From positions 248,001 to 312,000 of the forward strand of contig NZ_JAAQYM010000005.1 of assembly GCF_012986595.1 (NCBI RefSeq): a stretch of DNA of 64,000 nucleotides. The letters run 5' to 3'. The notes beneath the pieces were generated by a model. It saw only the letters and a program-made list of their open reading frames with translations. It did not search any database and was not told where the DNA came from. The translations under genes were made by a program, and so were the position numbers. The DNA is from Pseudomonas koreensis (lineage in GTDB: Bacteria > Pseudomonadota > Gammaproteobacteria > Pseudomonadales > Pseudomonadaceae). Below are positions 16,344-24,043 of this stretch, piece by piece. The first letter of the stretch is position 1. Each line of letters opens with the position of its first letter.

Positions 16344-17816
16344 ATGGCTGTAACCCCCGATCGTGCAGGCAACAAACCGTTGATCGAAAGGCGTTCGATC
16401 GACTACATCCCGGAAGCGGAAAGACACGGTCGTCTGTTGAGCCAGTTCACCCTGTGGATGGGGGCGAACCTGCAAATCACCGCGATTGTCACCGGGGCCT
16501 TGGCCGTGGTGCTGGGCGGTGATGTGTTCTGGTCGTTGATCGGTCTGTTGATCGGTCAACTGCTGGGCGGCGGCGTGATGGCGCTGCACGCGGCGCAAGG
16601 GCCGAAGCTTGGCCTGCCGCAGATGATTTCCAGCCGCGTGCAGTTCGGCGTCTATGGCGCGGCGATCCCGATTGTTCTGGTGTGCCTGATGTACCTGGGC
16701 TTCACCGCTACCGGCACCGTGTTGTCCGGTCAGGCGCTGGGCCAGTTGTTCGGCGTCAGCGACACCGTTGGCATCCTGCTGTTCGCCAGCGTCATTGTGC
16801 TGGTCACGGTGCTCGGATATCGGGTGATCCACTGGATCGGCCGCGTCGCCAGCGTGATTGGCGTGATCGCCTTCGTGTACCTGTTCAGCCGTCTGCTGAG
16901 TCAGGTCGATGTCGGGGCACTGTTGCAGATCCGCCACTTCAGCTGGAGCAGCTTCCTGCTGGCGGTGTCGCTCGCGGCGTCCTGGCAGATCGCGTTCGGC
17001 CCGTATGTGGCGGACTATTCGCGCTACCTGCCGAGCAAGGTTTCCTCGGTGAAAACCTTCTTCGCCGCGGGTGCTGGTTCGGTGATCGGGGCGCAAGTGG
17101 CGATGGTTCTTGGCGTGTTCGCCGCCGCTTCGGCCAACGGCCAGTTTGCCGGTCACGAAGTGGCTTACATCGTCGGTCTGGGCGGCACCGGTGCCACCGC
17201 GGCGCTGCTGTACTTCAGCATCGCGTTCGGCAAGGTGACCATCTCGACGCTGAACTCCTACGGCAGCTTCATGTGCATCGCCACCATCATCAGTGGCTTC
17301 CGTGGGCACCTGACGGTCTCGCGCATGCAGCGTCTGGTATTCGTGCTGGTGATCGTCGGTGCGGCGACCCTGATCGCCTTGCTTGGCCAGCACTCGTTCC
17401 TCGGTGCATTCAAGTCGTTCATTCTGTTCCTGCTGGCGTTTTTCACGCCTTGGAGCGCGATCAACCTGGTCGACTATTACTGCATCACCCGTGAGCGCTA
17501 TGACGTACCGGCGCTGGCGGATCCGAACGGTCGCTACGGGCGCTGGAACCTGCTCGGGATCAGCATCTACGTGTTCGGTGTGCTGGTGCAGCTGCCGTTC
17601 ATCTCCACCAAGTTCTACACCGGCCCGCTGGTGGCCGCCCTTGGCGATGTGGACATCTCCTGGATCATCGGTCTGGTGTTGCCTGCCGCCCTGTATTACG
17701 TGTGCGCCAAAAAATGGCACGGCTCGGTGCCTGATCATCTGATTCTGCCGGTCGAGCAGAACAGCGTTGTACCACCTGAAAAAAGTGGGGCCGGTCGCGC
17801 TGCGGCGCAGGCCTGA
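16344..17816 (+). CDS. hutT: NCS1-family permease, probable urocanate transporter
   Basis: 490-residue inner-membrane permease of the nucleobase:cation symporter-1 (CodB-like) family with about twelve hydrophobic helices. The N-terminal block IDYIPEAERHGRLLSQFTLW and the motif GPYVADYSRYLP are family-typical. In P. fluorescens the NCS1 gene beside hutU has been reported as a urocanate transporter (HutTu); the substrate here is inferred from position. ATG 16344 has AGAGG 7 bases upstream. It lies between hutU and the ABC transporter genes and follows a family A repeat. Confidence 0.85.
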   Translation: MAVTPDRAGNKPLIERRSIDYIPEAERHGRLLSQFTLWMGANLQITAIVTGALAVVLGGDVFWSLIGLLIGQLLGGGVMALHAAQGPKLGLPQMISSRVQFGVYGAAIPIVLVCLMYLGFTATGTVLSGQALGQLFGVSDTVGILLFASVIVLVTVLGYRVIHWIGRVASVIGVIAFVYLFSRLLSQVDVGALLQIRHFSWSSFLLAVSLAASWQIAFGPYVADYSRYLPSKVSSVKTFFAAGAGSVIGAQVAMVLGVFAAASANGQFAGHEVAYIVGLGGTGATAALLYFSIAFGKVTISTLNSYGSFMCIATIISGFRGHLTVSRMQRLVFVLVIVGAATLIALLGQHSFLGAFKSFILFLLAFFTPWSAINLVDYYCITRERYDVPALADPNGRYGRWNLLGISIYVFGVLVQLPFISTKFYTGPLVAALGDVDISWIIGLVLPAALYYVCAKKWHGSVPDHLILPVEQNSVVPPEKSGAGRAAAQA

Positions 17817-17885
17817 TTGGACGTGGACAGGGCTGGATGCCTCTTGACTGCCGTAAGCCAATTCATGATTAGGAGCGTCGCAACA

Positions 17886-18854
17886 ATGAAATCGAACAAG
17901 ACCCTGCTCACCACATTGCTGTCCATGGGCCTGTTGGCCAGTGCCGGCGCCACCCAGGCCGCCGGTTGGTGCGAATCCGGCAAACCGGTGAAATTCGCCG
18001 GCCTGAACTGGGAAAGCGGCATGCTGCTGACCGACGTGCTGCAAGTGGTGCTGGAGAAAGGTTACGACTGCAAGACCGACAGCCTGCCGGGCAACTCCAT
18101 CACCATGGAGAACGCGCTGAGCAGTAACGATATTCAAGTGTTCGCCGAAGAATGGGTCGGCCGCAGCGAGGTCTGGAACAAGGCCGAGAAGGCCGGCAAG
18201 GTCGTCGGTGTCGGTGCGCCGATCGTCGGCGCCGTGGAAGGCTGGTACGTGCCGCGCTACGTGATCGAAGGTGACGCCAAGCGCAAGCTTGAGCCGAAGG
18301 CCCCGGACCTGAAAAACATTGCCGATCTGGGCAAATACGCCGCCATCTTCAAAGACGCCGAAGAGCCGTCCAAGGGCCGTTTCTACAACTGCCCGGCGGG
18401 CTGGACCTGTGAGCTGGACAACAGCGAAATGCTCAAAAGCTACGGTCTGGAAAGCACCTATACCAACTTCCGTCCGGGCACCGGCCCGGCGCTGGATGCG
18501 GCGGTGCTGTCGAGCTACAAGCGTGGCGAGCCGATCCTGTTCTACTACTGGTCGCCAACCCCGCTGATGGGCCAGATCGACGCGGTCAAACTCGACGAGA
18601 AACCGGGCGTCGACAAGACCGTGAGCATCAAGGTCGGCCTGTCGAAAACCTTCCACGAGCAAGCCCCGGAACTGGTGGCCGTGCTGGAAAAGGTCAACCT
18701 GCCGATCGACCTGCTGAACCAGAACCTGGGACGCATGGCGAAGGAACGTATCGAGTCGCCAAAACTGGCGAAAATCTTCCTCAAGGAACATCCTGAGGTC
18801 TGGCATGCGTGGGTCAGTGACGACGCAGCCAAGAAAATCGACGCGGCGCTGTAG
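17886..18854 (+). CDS. hutX: Histidine ABC transporter substrate-binding protein (ProX/OpuAC type)
   Basis: 322-residue periplasmic binding protein. The signal peptide ends near ATQAA (about residues 1-25). The mature part is an OpuAC-type quaternary-amine-binding fold (WESGMLLTDVLQVVLEKGYDC and later blocks). The family normally binds betaine or choline, but this gene sits inside the hut operon with hutW and hutV. HutXWV has been implicated in histidine uptake in relatives, so histidine is the likely ligand. ATG 17886 has AGGAG 10 bases upstream; the in-frame extension back to 17817 lacks a signal sequence. Confidence 0.9.
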   Translation: MKSNKTLLTTLLSMGLLASAGATQAAGWCESGKPVKFAGLNWESGMLLTDVLQVVLEKGYDCKTDSLPGNSITMENALSSNDIQVFAEEWVGRSEVWNKAEKAGKVVGVGAPIVGAVEGWYVPRYVIEGDAKRKLEPKAPDLKNIADLGKYAAIFKDAEEPSKGRFYNCPAGWTCELDNSEMLKSYGLESTYTNFRPGTGPALDAAVLSSYKRGEPILFYYWSPTPLMGQIDAVKLDEKPGVDKTVSIKVGLSKTFHEQAPELVAVLEKVNLPIDLLNQNLGRMAKERIESPKLAKIFLKEHPEVWHAWVSDDAAKKIDAAL

Positions 18855-18937
18855 GTCGATACCTCCCGGCTAACCGTGAGGCTGGCCGGGAGATATGCCG
18901 TAATCGCTTGATTGAGATTTCTGATTGAGAGCCGCTT

Positions 18938-19789
18938 ATGTTTCCCGAAAGCTTTACCTTTTCCATCGCCGACTGGGTCAACGGTTGGGTCGATTCGCTG
19001 GTCACCAATTACGGTGATGTGTTCCGCCACATCTCGGACACCCTGCTGTGGGCCATCGTCAACCTCGAAGGCCTGCTGCGTGCGGCGCCGTGGTGGTTGA
19101 TGCTGGCAATCGTCGGCGTCGTCGCCTGGCACGCCACGCGTAAAGTGGTGACCACCGCCGTCATCGTCGGTCTGCTGTTCCTGGTGGGCGCCGTCGGCCT
19201 GTGGGACAAACTCATGCAGACCCTGGCGCTGATGATGGTCGCGACGATCATTTCGGTGCTGATCGGCATTCCGCTGGGGATTCTCTCGGCGCGCAGCAAT
19301 CGCCTGCGTTCGGTGCTGATGCCGCTGCTCGACATCATGCAGACCATGCCGAGTTTCGTGTACCTGATCCCGGTGCTGATGCTGTTCGGCCTGGGCAAGG
19401 TCCCGGCGATTTTCGCCACGGTGATCTACGCCGCACCGCCGCTGATCCGCCTGACCGATCTGGGCATTCGCCAGGTCGACGGCGAAGTGATGGAAGCGAT
19501 CAACGCTTTTGGTGCCAACCGCTGGCAGCAATTGTTCGGCGTGCAACTGCCGCTGGCCCTGCCGAGCATCATGGCCGGGATCAACCAGACCACCATGATG
19601 GCCCTGTCGATGGTGGTGATCGCCTCGATGATCGGCGCCCGTGGTCTGGGTGAAGATGTGCTGGTGGGGATTCAGACCCTCAACGTCGGACGCGGCCTCG
19701 AAGCCGGTCTGGCGATCGTGATTCTCGCAGTGGTCATCGACCGCATTACTCAGGCGTACGGTCGGCCACGGCATGAGGTGAGCAAATGA
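18938..19789 (+). CDS. hutW: Histidine ABC transporter permease (ProW type)
   Basis: 283-residue inner-membrane subunit with about six helices. The ATPase-contacting loop EAINAFGANRWQQLFGVQLPL follows the EAA pattern, and the flanking NQTTMMALSMVVIASMIGARGLG block is typical of ProW/OpuAB permeases. The N-terminus is moderately long (about 60 residues before the core helices). The start of hutV overlaps its stop (ATGA, 19786-19789), so transporter subunits are translationally coupled. It follows hutX after 83 bases. Confidence 0.92.
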   Translation: MFPESFTFSIADWVNGWVDSLVTNYGDVFRHISDTLLWAIVNLEGLLRAAPWWLMLAIVGVVAWHATRKVVTTAVIVGLLFLVGAVGLWDKLMQTLALMMVATIISVLIGIPLGILSARSNRLRSVLMPLLDIMQTMPSFVYLIPVLMLFGLGKVPAIFATVIYAAPPLIRLTDLGIRQVDGEVMEAINAFGANRWQQLFGVQLPLALPSIMAGINQTTMMALSMVVIASMIGARGLGEDVLVGIQTLNVGRGLEAGLAIVILAVVIDRITQAYGRPRHEVSK

Positions 19790-20616
19790 GCAACGCAACC
19801 GTGAGCAAGATCGAAGTCAAAAACGTCTTCAAGATTTTCGGCAACCGCGCCAAGGATGCACTGGCGATGGTCGGCCAAGGCAAGACCAAGGATCAGGTGC
19901 TGAACGAGACCGGTTGCGTGGTCGGCGTTAACGACCTGTCGCTAAGCATCGGCACCGGCGAGATCTTCGTGATCATGGGCCTGTCCGGTTCGGGCAAATC
20001 GACGCTGGTGCGCCACTTCAATCGCCTGATCGATCCGACCAGCGGCGCGATCCTTGTCGATGGTGTGGACATCCTGCAATACGACATGGACGCCCTGCGC
20101 GAATTTCGCCGGCACAAGATCAGCATGGTGTTCCAGAGCTTCGGCCTGCTGCCGCACAAGACCGTGATCGAGAACGTCGCCTACGGCCTGAAAGTGCGTG
20201 GCGAGAGCAAGCAGATGTGCTCCGAACGCGCGTTGCACTGGATCAACACCGTGGGCCTCAAAGGCTACGAAAACAAATACCCGCATCAGCTCTCCGGTGG
20301 CATGCGTCAGCGCGTCGGCCTGGCCCGTGCACTGGCGGCGGACACCGACATCATCCTGATGGACGAAGCGTTCAGTGCGCTCGATCCGCTGATCCGCGCC
20401 GAGATGCAGGACCAGTTGCTGGAGCTGCAAAAGACCCTGCACAAAACCATCGTGTTCATCACCCACGACCTCGACGAGGCCGTGCGCATCGGCAACCGCA
20501 TCGCGATCCTCAAGGATGGCCGCCTGATTCAGGTCGGCACCCCGCGCGAGATCCTGCATTCGCCGGCGGATGAGTATGTCGACCGGTTCGTGCAGCGGCG
20601 GGCGGCGGTGGTTTGA
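19786..20616 (+). CDS. hutV: Histidine ABC transporter ATPase (ProV type)
   Basis: 276-residue ATP-binding subunit. Walker A is GLSGSGKST, the signature is LSGGMRQRVGLARAL, and Walker B is IILMDEAFSALDPL. The N-terminal extension with FGNRAKDALAMVGQGKTKDQV is typical of ProV-like proteins. Unlike E. coli ProV (about 400 residues), it ends soon after the ABC domain and lacks the C-terminal CBS pair linked to osmotic control. This fits a nutrient-uptake role. It overlaps hutW by 4 bases and is followed by a family C repeat before the first lyase gene. Confidence 0.93.
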   Translation: MSNATVSKIEVKNVFKIFGNRAKDALAMVGQGKTKDQVLNETGCVVGVNDLSLSIGTGEIFVIMGLSGSGKSTLVRHFNRLIDPTSGAILVDGVDILQYDMDALREFRRHKISMVFQSFGLLPHKTVIENVAYGLKVRGESKQMCSERALHWINTVGLKGYENKYPHQLSGGMRQRVGLARALAADTDIILMDEAFSALDPLIRAEMQDQLLELQKTLHKTIVFITHDLDEAVRIGNRIAILKDGRLIQVGTPREILHSPADEYVDRFVQRRAAVV

Positions 20617-20637
20617 GCACTTGAGGGAGACTGCTGT

Positions 20638-20732
20638 TGTGGCGAGGGAGCTTGCTCCCGCTCGAGCGCGCAGCGGTCGCAAAAACGTTGGGCCTGCTTC
20701 GCAGTCCAGCGGGAGCAAGCTCCCTCGCCACA
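20638..20732. repeat. REP-like paired palindrome, family C, inside hut operon
   Basis: Terminal units GGCGAGGGAGCTTGCTCCCG and its inverse enclose a core of about 55 bases. It lies between hutV and the first lyase gene and is one of six family C copies. Confidence 0.9.
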
Positions 20733-20768
20733 GGTTTTTGTATCAACAGAATTGGTATGAGGTTTTAG

Positions 20769-22292
20769 ATGTCCCAGGCTGAAAAAATCATCATCACCGG
20801 CGGCCCCCTGCGTTGGCAGGACGTGGTCGCCGTCGCCCGTTACGGCGCGCAACTTGAGCTGTCGAGCGAGACCTGGGTGCGCATCGAAAATGCTCAGGCC
20901 ATCGTCCAGCGCATTGTCGAAAGCGGCGAGCGCGCCTATGGCGTCAACACCGGTCTGGGCGGTTTGTCCAACGTCTCGCTGAAAGACGAACAACTCAGCC
21001 AGCTCTCGCGCAATACCTTGCTCAGCCACGCCTGCGGCGTCGGCCCGGTGCTGGCGGACGAGCAGACCCGCGCGATCCTCTGCGCGGCGATCCACAACTA
21101 CAGCCACGGCAAATCCGGCATTCATCGCCGCGTAGTCGAAGCGCTGCTGGCGCTGCTCAATCGCGGCATCACCCCCCAGGTTCCTGCGCAAGGTTCGGTG
21201 GGCTACCTGACGCACATGGCGCACATCGGCATCGCGTTGCTGGGCGTGGGCAATGTCAGCTATCGCGGGCAAATCACCTCGGCGCAACAGGCGCTGGCCG
21301 AAGCAGGGCTGCAACCGGTGCAACTTGGCGCGAAGGACGGCTTGTGCCTGGTCAATGGCACACCGTGCATGACCGGCCTCAGCTGTCTGGCGATTGCCGA
21401 TGCCACGCGGCTGGTGCAATGGGCCGATGTCATCGGTGCCATGAGCTTCGAAGCCCAGCGCGGCCAGATTGCGGCGTTCGACGCCGAGATCATCGCGCTC
21501 AAGCCGCACCCTGGCATGCAGCAGGTCGGGATCAATCTGCGCGCGTTGCTCGATGGCAGTGAAGTGATTGCGGCGAGCCAAGGCATCCGCACTCAGGATG
21601 CGCTGAGCATCCGTTCGATCCCGCAGGTCCACGGCGCGGCGCGTGATCAGTTGGAGCACGCGATCAAGCAAGTGGAAGCCGAACTCAACGGCTGCACTGA
21701 CAATCCGCTGCTGTTGGGCACGCCGGACAACTTCCGGGTGATGTCACAAGCCAATCCGCACGGCCAGTCGGTGGCGATGGCGGCGGACTTGCTGGCGATT
21801 GCCATAGCCGAAATCGGCTCGATTGCCGAGCGCCGTCTCGATCGTCTGGTCAACCCGCATGTCAGCGGTTTGCCGGCGTTTCTGGTGGCCAATCCGGGGG
21901 TGAACTCCGGGATGATGATCGTGCAATACGTCGCCGCGTCGCTGTGTGCGGAAAACCGCCAGTTGGCGCAGCCGGCGGTGCTCGACAACTATGTCACCTC
22001 GGGCCTGCAGGAAGACCACCTGAGCATGGGCACCAGCGCCGCGCTCAAACTTCACCGTGCCCTGGAAAACTGCACGCAGATCCTCGCCATCGAATATCTG
22101 CTGGCGGCGCAGGCCTTTGAATTCCTCAAGGAACAGCGCTTTGGCGCGGGCACTGACCGGGCGTGGCGACTGCTGCGCGAAACGGTCCCGGCTTACGATC
22201 AGGATCGCTGGCTGGCGCCGGATATTGCTGCCGCCGCAAGCGTGTTGAAAAACCCGAATTCGCTGCACAACGTATTACCGAATCTGCACTGA
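20769..22292 (+). CDS. Histidine ammonia-lyase homologue lacking the MIO triad
   Basis: 507-residue member of the aromatic amino acid lyase family that probably lacks standard histidase activity. The start region YGVNTGLGGLSNVSL, the NGTP block and QEDHLSMG align with the intact copy downstream. However, where that copy has GSVG-ASG-DLAPLAH this one has GSVGYLTHMAH (residues 142-152): the Ala-Ser-Gly that cyclises to the MIO electrophile is missing in frame. QDPYSLR is replaced by QDALSIR, losing the catalytic tyrosine, and GNFHAEP by ANPHGQS. The frame is otherwise intact, full-length and in the operon, so it is not simple decay. It may be regulatory, a partner subunit or an enzyme of another type. 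Confidence 0.85.
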   Translation: MSQAEKIIITGGPLRWQDVVAVARYGAQLELSSETWVRIENAQAIVQRIVESGERAYGVNTGLGGLSNVSLKDEQLSQLSRNTLLSHACGVGPVLADEQTRAILCAAIHNYSHGKSGIHRRVVEALLALLNRGITPQVPAQGSVGYLTHMAHIGIALLGVGNVSYRGQITSAQQALAEAGLQPVQLGAKDGLCLVNGTPCMTGLSCLAIADATRLVQWADVIGAMSFEAQRGQIAAFDAEIIALKPHPGMQQVGINLRALLDGSEVIAASQGIRTQDALSIRSIPQVHGAARDQLEHAIKQVEAELNGCTDNPLLLGTPDNFRVMSQANPHGQSVAMAADLLAIAIAEIGSIAERRLDRLVNPHVSGLPAFLVANPGVNSGMMIVQYVAASLCAENRQLAQPAVLDNYVTSGLQEDHLSMGTSAALKLHRALENCTQILAIEYLLAAQAFEFLKEQRFGAGTDRAWRLLRETVPAYDQDRWLAPDIAAAASVLKNPNSLHNVLPNLH

Positions 22293-22379
22293 CAATACCC
22301 ATACCAGCGTGCCAAGGCGCGGATCGCTCAGAAGGCGAGAGGCGACGGATAACGGAATGCTCCGGAGCGACTGGTAGTT

Positions 22380-22387
22380 AATAACAA
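22380..22387 (+). promoter_or_regulatory. Candidate Hfq/Crc catabolite motif before hutH
   Basis: AATAACAA fits AAnAAnAA and lies just upstream of the AAAAGGAGC ribosome-binding site of the intact histidase. It is identical to the octamer before the NCS1 permease. The 116-base gap 22293-22408 that contains it also holds the palindrome GCTCCGGAGC (22359-22368) and no gene. Confidence 0.4.
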
Positions 22388-22408
22388 ACTCTCAAAAGGA
22401 GCATTTAA

Positions 22409-23941
22409 ATGACTGCGCTGAACCTGATTCCCGGCCAACTGAGCCTGGCCCAACTGCGTGACGTTTATCAGAACCCGGTCAAGCTGACCCTCGACCACAG
22501 CGCCTCCGCGCAGATCGAGGCCAGCGTCGCTTGCGTTGAACAGATCCTCGCCGAGAACCGCACCGCCTACGGCATCAACACCGGTTTCGGCCTGCTGGCC
22601 TCGACCCGCATCGCCAGCGAAGACCTGGAAAATCTCCAGCGCTCACTGGTGCTGTCCCACGCCGCCGGTGTCGGCCAGCCGATCAGTGATGAGCTGGTGC
22701 GCCTGATCATGGTGCTCAAGGTCAACAGCCTCAGCCGTGGTTTCTCCGGCATCCGCCGCGTGGTGATCGATGCGCTGATTGCACTGATCAACGCCGAGGT
22801 TTATCCGCACATTCCGCTGAAAGGTTCGGTCGGTGCCTCGGGTGACCTCGCGCCATTGGCACACATGTCGCTGGTGCTGCTGGGCGAGGGCAAGGCGCGT
22901 TACAAGGGCGAGTGGATGGAAGCGACCGAAGCGCTGAAAGTCGCCGGTCTGACCCCGCTGACCCTGGCCGCAAAAGAAGGCCTGGCGCTGCTCAACGGCA
23001 CTCAGGTGTCCACCGCATTTGCCCTGCGCGGCCTGTTTGAAGGTGAGGATCTGTTTGCCGGTGCCATCGCCTTGGGCGGTCTGACCGTTGAAGCGGTGCT
23101 CGGCTCGCGCTCGCCGTTCGACGCGCGCATCCACGCTGCCCGTGGCCAGAAGGGCCAGATCGACGCCGCTGCCGCTTACCGTGATCTGCTGGGTGAGCGC
23201 AGCGAAGTTTCCGATTCGCACCAGAACTGCGAGAAGGTTCAAGACCCGTACTCGCTGCGTTGCCAGCCGCAAGTCATGGGCGCCTGCCTGACCCAGTTCC
23301 GCCAGGCCGCCGAAGTGCTGGTCGTCGAAGCCAACGCCGTGTCGGATAACCCGCTGGTTTTCGCCGCTGAAGGTGACGTGATTTCCGGCGGCAACTTTCA
23401 CGCTGAACCGGTGGCCATGGCCGCCGACAACATGGCTCTGGCCATCGCTGAAATCGGCTCGCTGAGCGAGCGCCGCATCTCGCTGATGATGGACAAGCAC
23501 ATGTCGCAACTGCCGCCGTTCCTGGTGGCCAACGGCGGGGTCAACTCCGGTTTCATGATCGCCCAGGTGACGGCTGCTGCACTGGCCAGCGAGAACAAGG
23601 CGCTGTCCCATCCGCATTCGGTCGACAGCCTGCCGACCTCGGCCAACCAGGAAGACCACGTGTCCATGGCCCCGGCCGCCGGCAAGCGCCTGTGGGAAAT
23701 GGCCGAGAACACTCGCGGGATTCTCGCAGTGGAATGGCTGGCGGCGGTGCAGGGCCTGGACCTGCGCAACGGTCTGAAGACCTCGGCCAAACTGGAACAG
23801 GCGCGGGCGATTCTGCGTAAGGAAGTGCCGTTCTATGAGAAGGACCGCTTCTTTGCGCCGGACATCAATGCGGCGACCGAGTTGTTGGCTTCGCGGTGTC
23901 TGACCGAACTGGTTCCAGGCAAGCTTTTGCCTAGCCTGTAA
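22409..23941 (+). CDS. hutH: Histidine ammonia-lyase
   Basis: 510-residue histidase that deaminates L-histidine to urocanate and ammonia, the first step of the pathway. The MIO-forming triad is present at residues 143-145 in GSVGASGDLAPLAH. Other active-site blocks are intact: YGINTGFGLLAS, NGTQVSTAF, DPYSLRCQPQ with the catalytic tyrosine, GGNFHAEPVAMAADN and NQEDHVSMAP. The strong ribosome-binding site AAAAGGAGC precedes ATG 22409. It is the second of two lyase genes and should supply the urocanate that also induces the operon through HutC. Confidence 0.97.
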   Translation: MTALNLIPGQLSLAQLRDVYQNPVKLTLDHSASAQIEASVACVEQILAENRTAYGINTGFGLLASTRIASEDLENLQRSLVLSHAAGVGQPISDELVRLIMVLKVNSLSRGFSGIRRVVIDALIALINAEVYPHIPLKGSVGASGDLAPLAHMSLVLLGEGKARYKGEWMEATEALKVAGLTPLTLAAKEGLALLNGTQVSTAFALRGLFEGEDLFAGAIALGGLTVEAVLGSRSPFDARIHAARGQKGQIDAAAAYRDLLGERSEVSDSHQNCEKVQDPYSLRCQPQVMGACLTQFRQAAEVLVVEANAVSDNPLVFAAEGDVISGGNFHAEPVAMAADNMALAIAEIGSLSERRISLMMDKHMSQLPPFLVANGGVNSGFMIAQVTAAALASENKALSHPHSVDSLPTSANQEDHVSMAPAAGKRLWEMAENTRGILAVEWLAAVQGLDLRNGLKTSAKLEQARAILRKEVPFYEKDRFFAPDINAATELLASRCLTELVPGKLLPSL

Positions 23942-23947
23942 TGGCCT

Positions 23948-24015
23948 CTTCGCGAGCAGGCTCGCTCCCCCAGTTGTAATGCGTACCTCTGTGGGAGCGA
24001 GCCTGCTCGCGAAAT
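23948..24015. repeat. REP-like paired palindrome, family B, inside hut operon
   Basis: Compact family B doublet between hutH and hutI, starting 7 bases after the hutH stop. It is the third repeat inside the hut operon; each of the three repeat families is represented there. Confidence 0.9.
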
Positions 24016-24043
24016 CGATTTTGAATACTGTGGAGACTAAGGG

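Noticed and set aside
14294..16375. Open frame of 693 codons on the minus strand opposite hutU
   Set aside because: Fully antisense to the well-supported urocanase, crosses the hutU promoter and operator, and has no ribosome-binding site or motif.
16251..18806. Open frame of 851 codons on the minus strand opposite hutT/hutX
   Set aside because: It mirrors real genes on the plus strand, its translation is rich in Gln/His/Arg/Asp without any family motif, and it spans a repeat. It is a GC-rich shadow frame.
20769..22292. MIO-less lyase as a sequencing error or pseudogene
   Set aside because: The loss is exactly three codons in frame, accompanied by other active-site substitutions, and the rest of the frame is intact with a good ribosome-binding site.
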